A stretch of 64,000 bases of DNA from UBA2108 sp002713215 (GTDB taxonomy: Bacteria; Bacteroidota; Bacteroidia; Flavobacteriales_G; Salibacteraceae): positions 1 through 64,000 of the forward strand of contig CALAPY010000060.1 in NCBI GenBank assembly GCA_937891015.1, given 5' to 3'. Positions 63,545 through 64,000 of the stretch are shown here, piece after piece (the first letter of the stretch is position 1; each line of letters starts with the position of its first letter). Below the pieces are notes generated by a model. The model ran no database searches. It saw only the letters and a program-made list of their open reading frames with translations, and was not told the origin of the DNA. The position numbers were made by a program, and so were the translations under genes.

Positions 63545-64000
63545 CTATTGATCGACTTTTACAACCTTCTTGAATTGTTTTTGATTGTCGAAAGATATTT
63601 CTAGCCAATACACACCTGTTGGGAAAGCGGAAAGATCAACGGATGAATCTTCAGTTAATGGCCCAACAAATACCACCCTTCCTGACAGGTCTCTTATTTG
63701 GATTGGAGTATCCAATTTTTGCTGAGGATCAAATTCAACATAAATCTTTCCAGTTGTTGGGTTGGGATAGATGTTAACATCATTATTATAACTGAATTGG
63801 ATTACTCCTACGGTGTCCGTTGTGTCTTCGGGTGGAGGTAGAACAATGTTACCACCATCTTTTAAAAGTGCACTTATACCGCCACTTTTTTGTCCAATAA
63901 TAAAGTCAAGTTTATCATCTCCGGTTATATCACCAAGTGATATTGATAAATCAGTTGTATAATGATAAACACTGTCGAGACTGGGCATCAACAGATTGAT
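63545..64000 (-). CDS. T9SS surface protein, 3' end only (paralogue of the preceding gene)
   Basis: The frame is open to the window edge, so only the last 151 codons are seen. The text closely follows the end of the neighbour: VYHYTTDLSISLGDITGDDKLD, GQKSGGISALLKDGG, PPPEDT, then the T9SS sorting domain NIYPNPTTGKIYVEF, DLSGRVVFVGP, FPTGVYWLEIS, KKVVKVDQ. The stop is 1 bp before the ATG of the downstream copy, so the two are a tandem duplication in one transcript. Confidence 0.9.
   Translation of the reverse strand: MNLLMPSLDSVYHYTTDLSISLGDITGDDKLDFIIGQKSGGISALLKDGGNIVLPPPEDTTDTVGVIQFSYNNDVNIYPNPTTGKIYVEFDPQQKLDTPIQIRDLSGRVVFVGPLTEDSSVDLSAFPTGVYWLEISFDNQKQFKKVVKVDQ

Noticed and set aside
1..64000. 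CRISPR array, IS element, prophage or integrase.
   Set aside because: No regularly spaced direct repeats, no transposase or integrase motif and no phage structural genes were seen on either strand.

Overview
The window reads as a chromosomal segment of a Bacteroidota bacterium, probably a free-living member of the Flavobacteriales/Cytophagales type. The evidence is the presence of type IX secretion (T9SS) C-terminal sorting domains, a TonB-dependent receptor with an N-terminal carboxypeptidase-like domain, SPII lipoproteins, a DUF2723/TMEM260-like protein, kynurenine-pathway genes, and promoters of the Bacteroidota TTTG...TAnnTTTG type in front of tRNA genes. The genes are mostly housekeeping and envelope genes of moderate to low G+C. 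I see no integrase, IS element, prophage or CRISPR array.

Layout. 0-6 kb: the 3' part of an Rhs/YD-repeat gene with a LysM-bearing variable tail, followed by a chain of small AT-rich genes (lipoproteins, a DUF1493-like protein, fragments without start codons) that looks like an accessory effector/immunity region. It ends in a 0.7 kb non-coding stretch with two inverted repeats. 6.7-13.4 kb: a PhoR/PhoB-like two-component pair, divergent from a TonB-dependent receptor and a surface lipoprotein, then a YqaA membrane protein. 13.4-19 kb: a methyltransferase, a 56-aa gene, hemL, then kynU-GNAT-38 aa-kmo. 19-30.4 kb: a GldJ/GldK-motif secreted protein, a class V aminotransferase, RNase R, ferritin, a radical SAM/SPASM protein, a thioredoxin-like protein, a CPA-type antiporter and an ALDH7-like dehydrogenase. 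30.4-35.3 kb: a five-gene minus-strand envelope-stress locus made of a YceI-like protein, an outer-membrane barrel, a T9SS cargo protein, an ECF sigma factor, and a protein fusing a short cytoplasmic domain and one transmembrane helix to an outer-membrane beta-barrel (a dual-membrane-spanning anti-sigma architecture). 35.4-44.7 kb: a CDGSH protein, an MscS channel, DprA, a TatD nuclease, asparaginase and a TMTC-like GT-C/TPR protein. 44.8-52.8 kb: tRNA-Ser, an ExbB-X-ExbD-ExbD proton-channel operon, a large outer-membrane protein, a lipoprotein and a polysaccharide deacetylase. 52.8-57.2 kb: a DUF2723/TMEM260-like protein, tRNA-Gln and a lipoprotein. 57.3-61.2 kb: hemA-hemC-hemD, then a DAHP synthase/chorismate mutase. 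61.2-64 kb: two tandem FG-GAP-like T9SS proteins, the first broken by two single-base shifts and the second cut by the window end.

The most striking signal is at 59482-59507. hemD has no usable start codon and lies in the -1 frame of hemC. The two frames meet at A10-G, which contains the dnaX-type slippery heptamer A AAA AAG, with an AGGAGG Shine-Dalgarno-like element just upstream and the hemC stop two codons later. This predicts a HemC-HemD fusion made by -1 ribosomal frameshifting or transcriptional slippage, alongside free HemC. The second signal is the sigma factor/transmembrane beta-barrel anti-sigma locus. Functional statements below are inferred from sequence motifs read by eye; no database search was possible.
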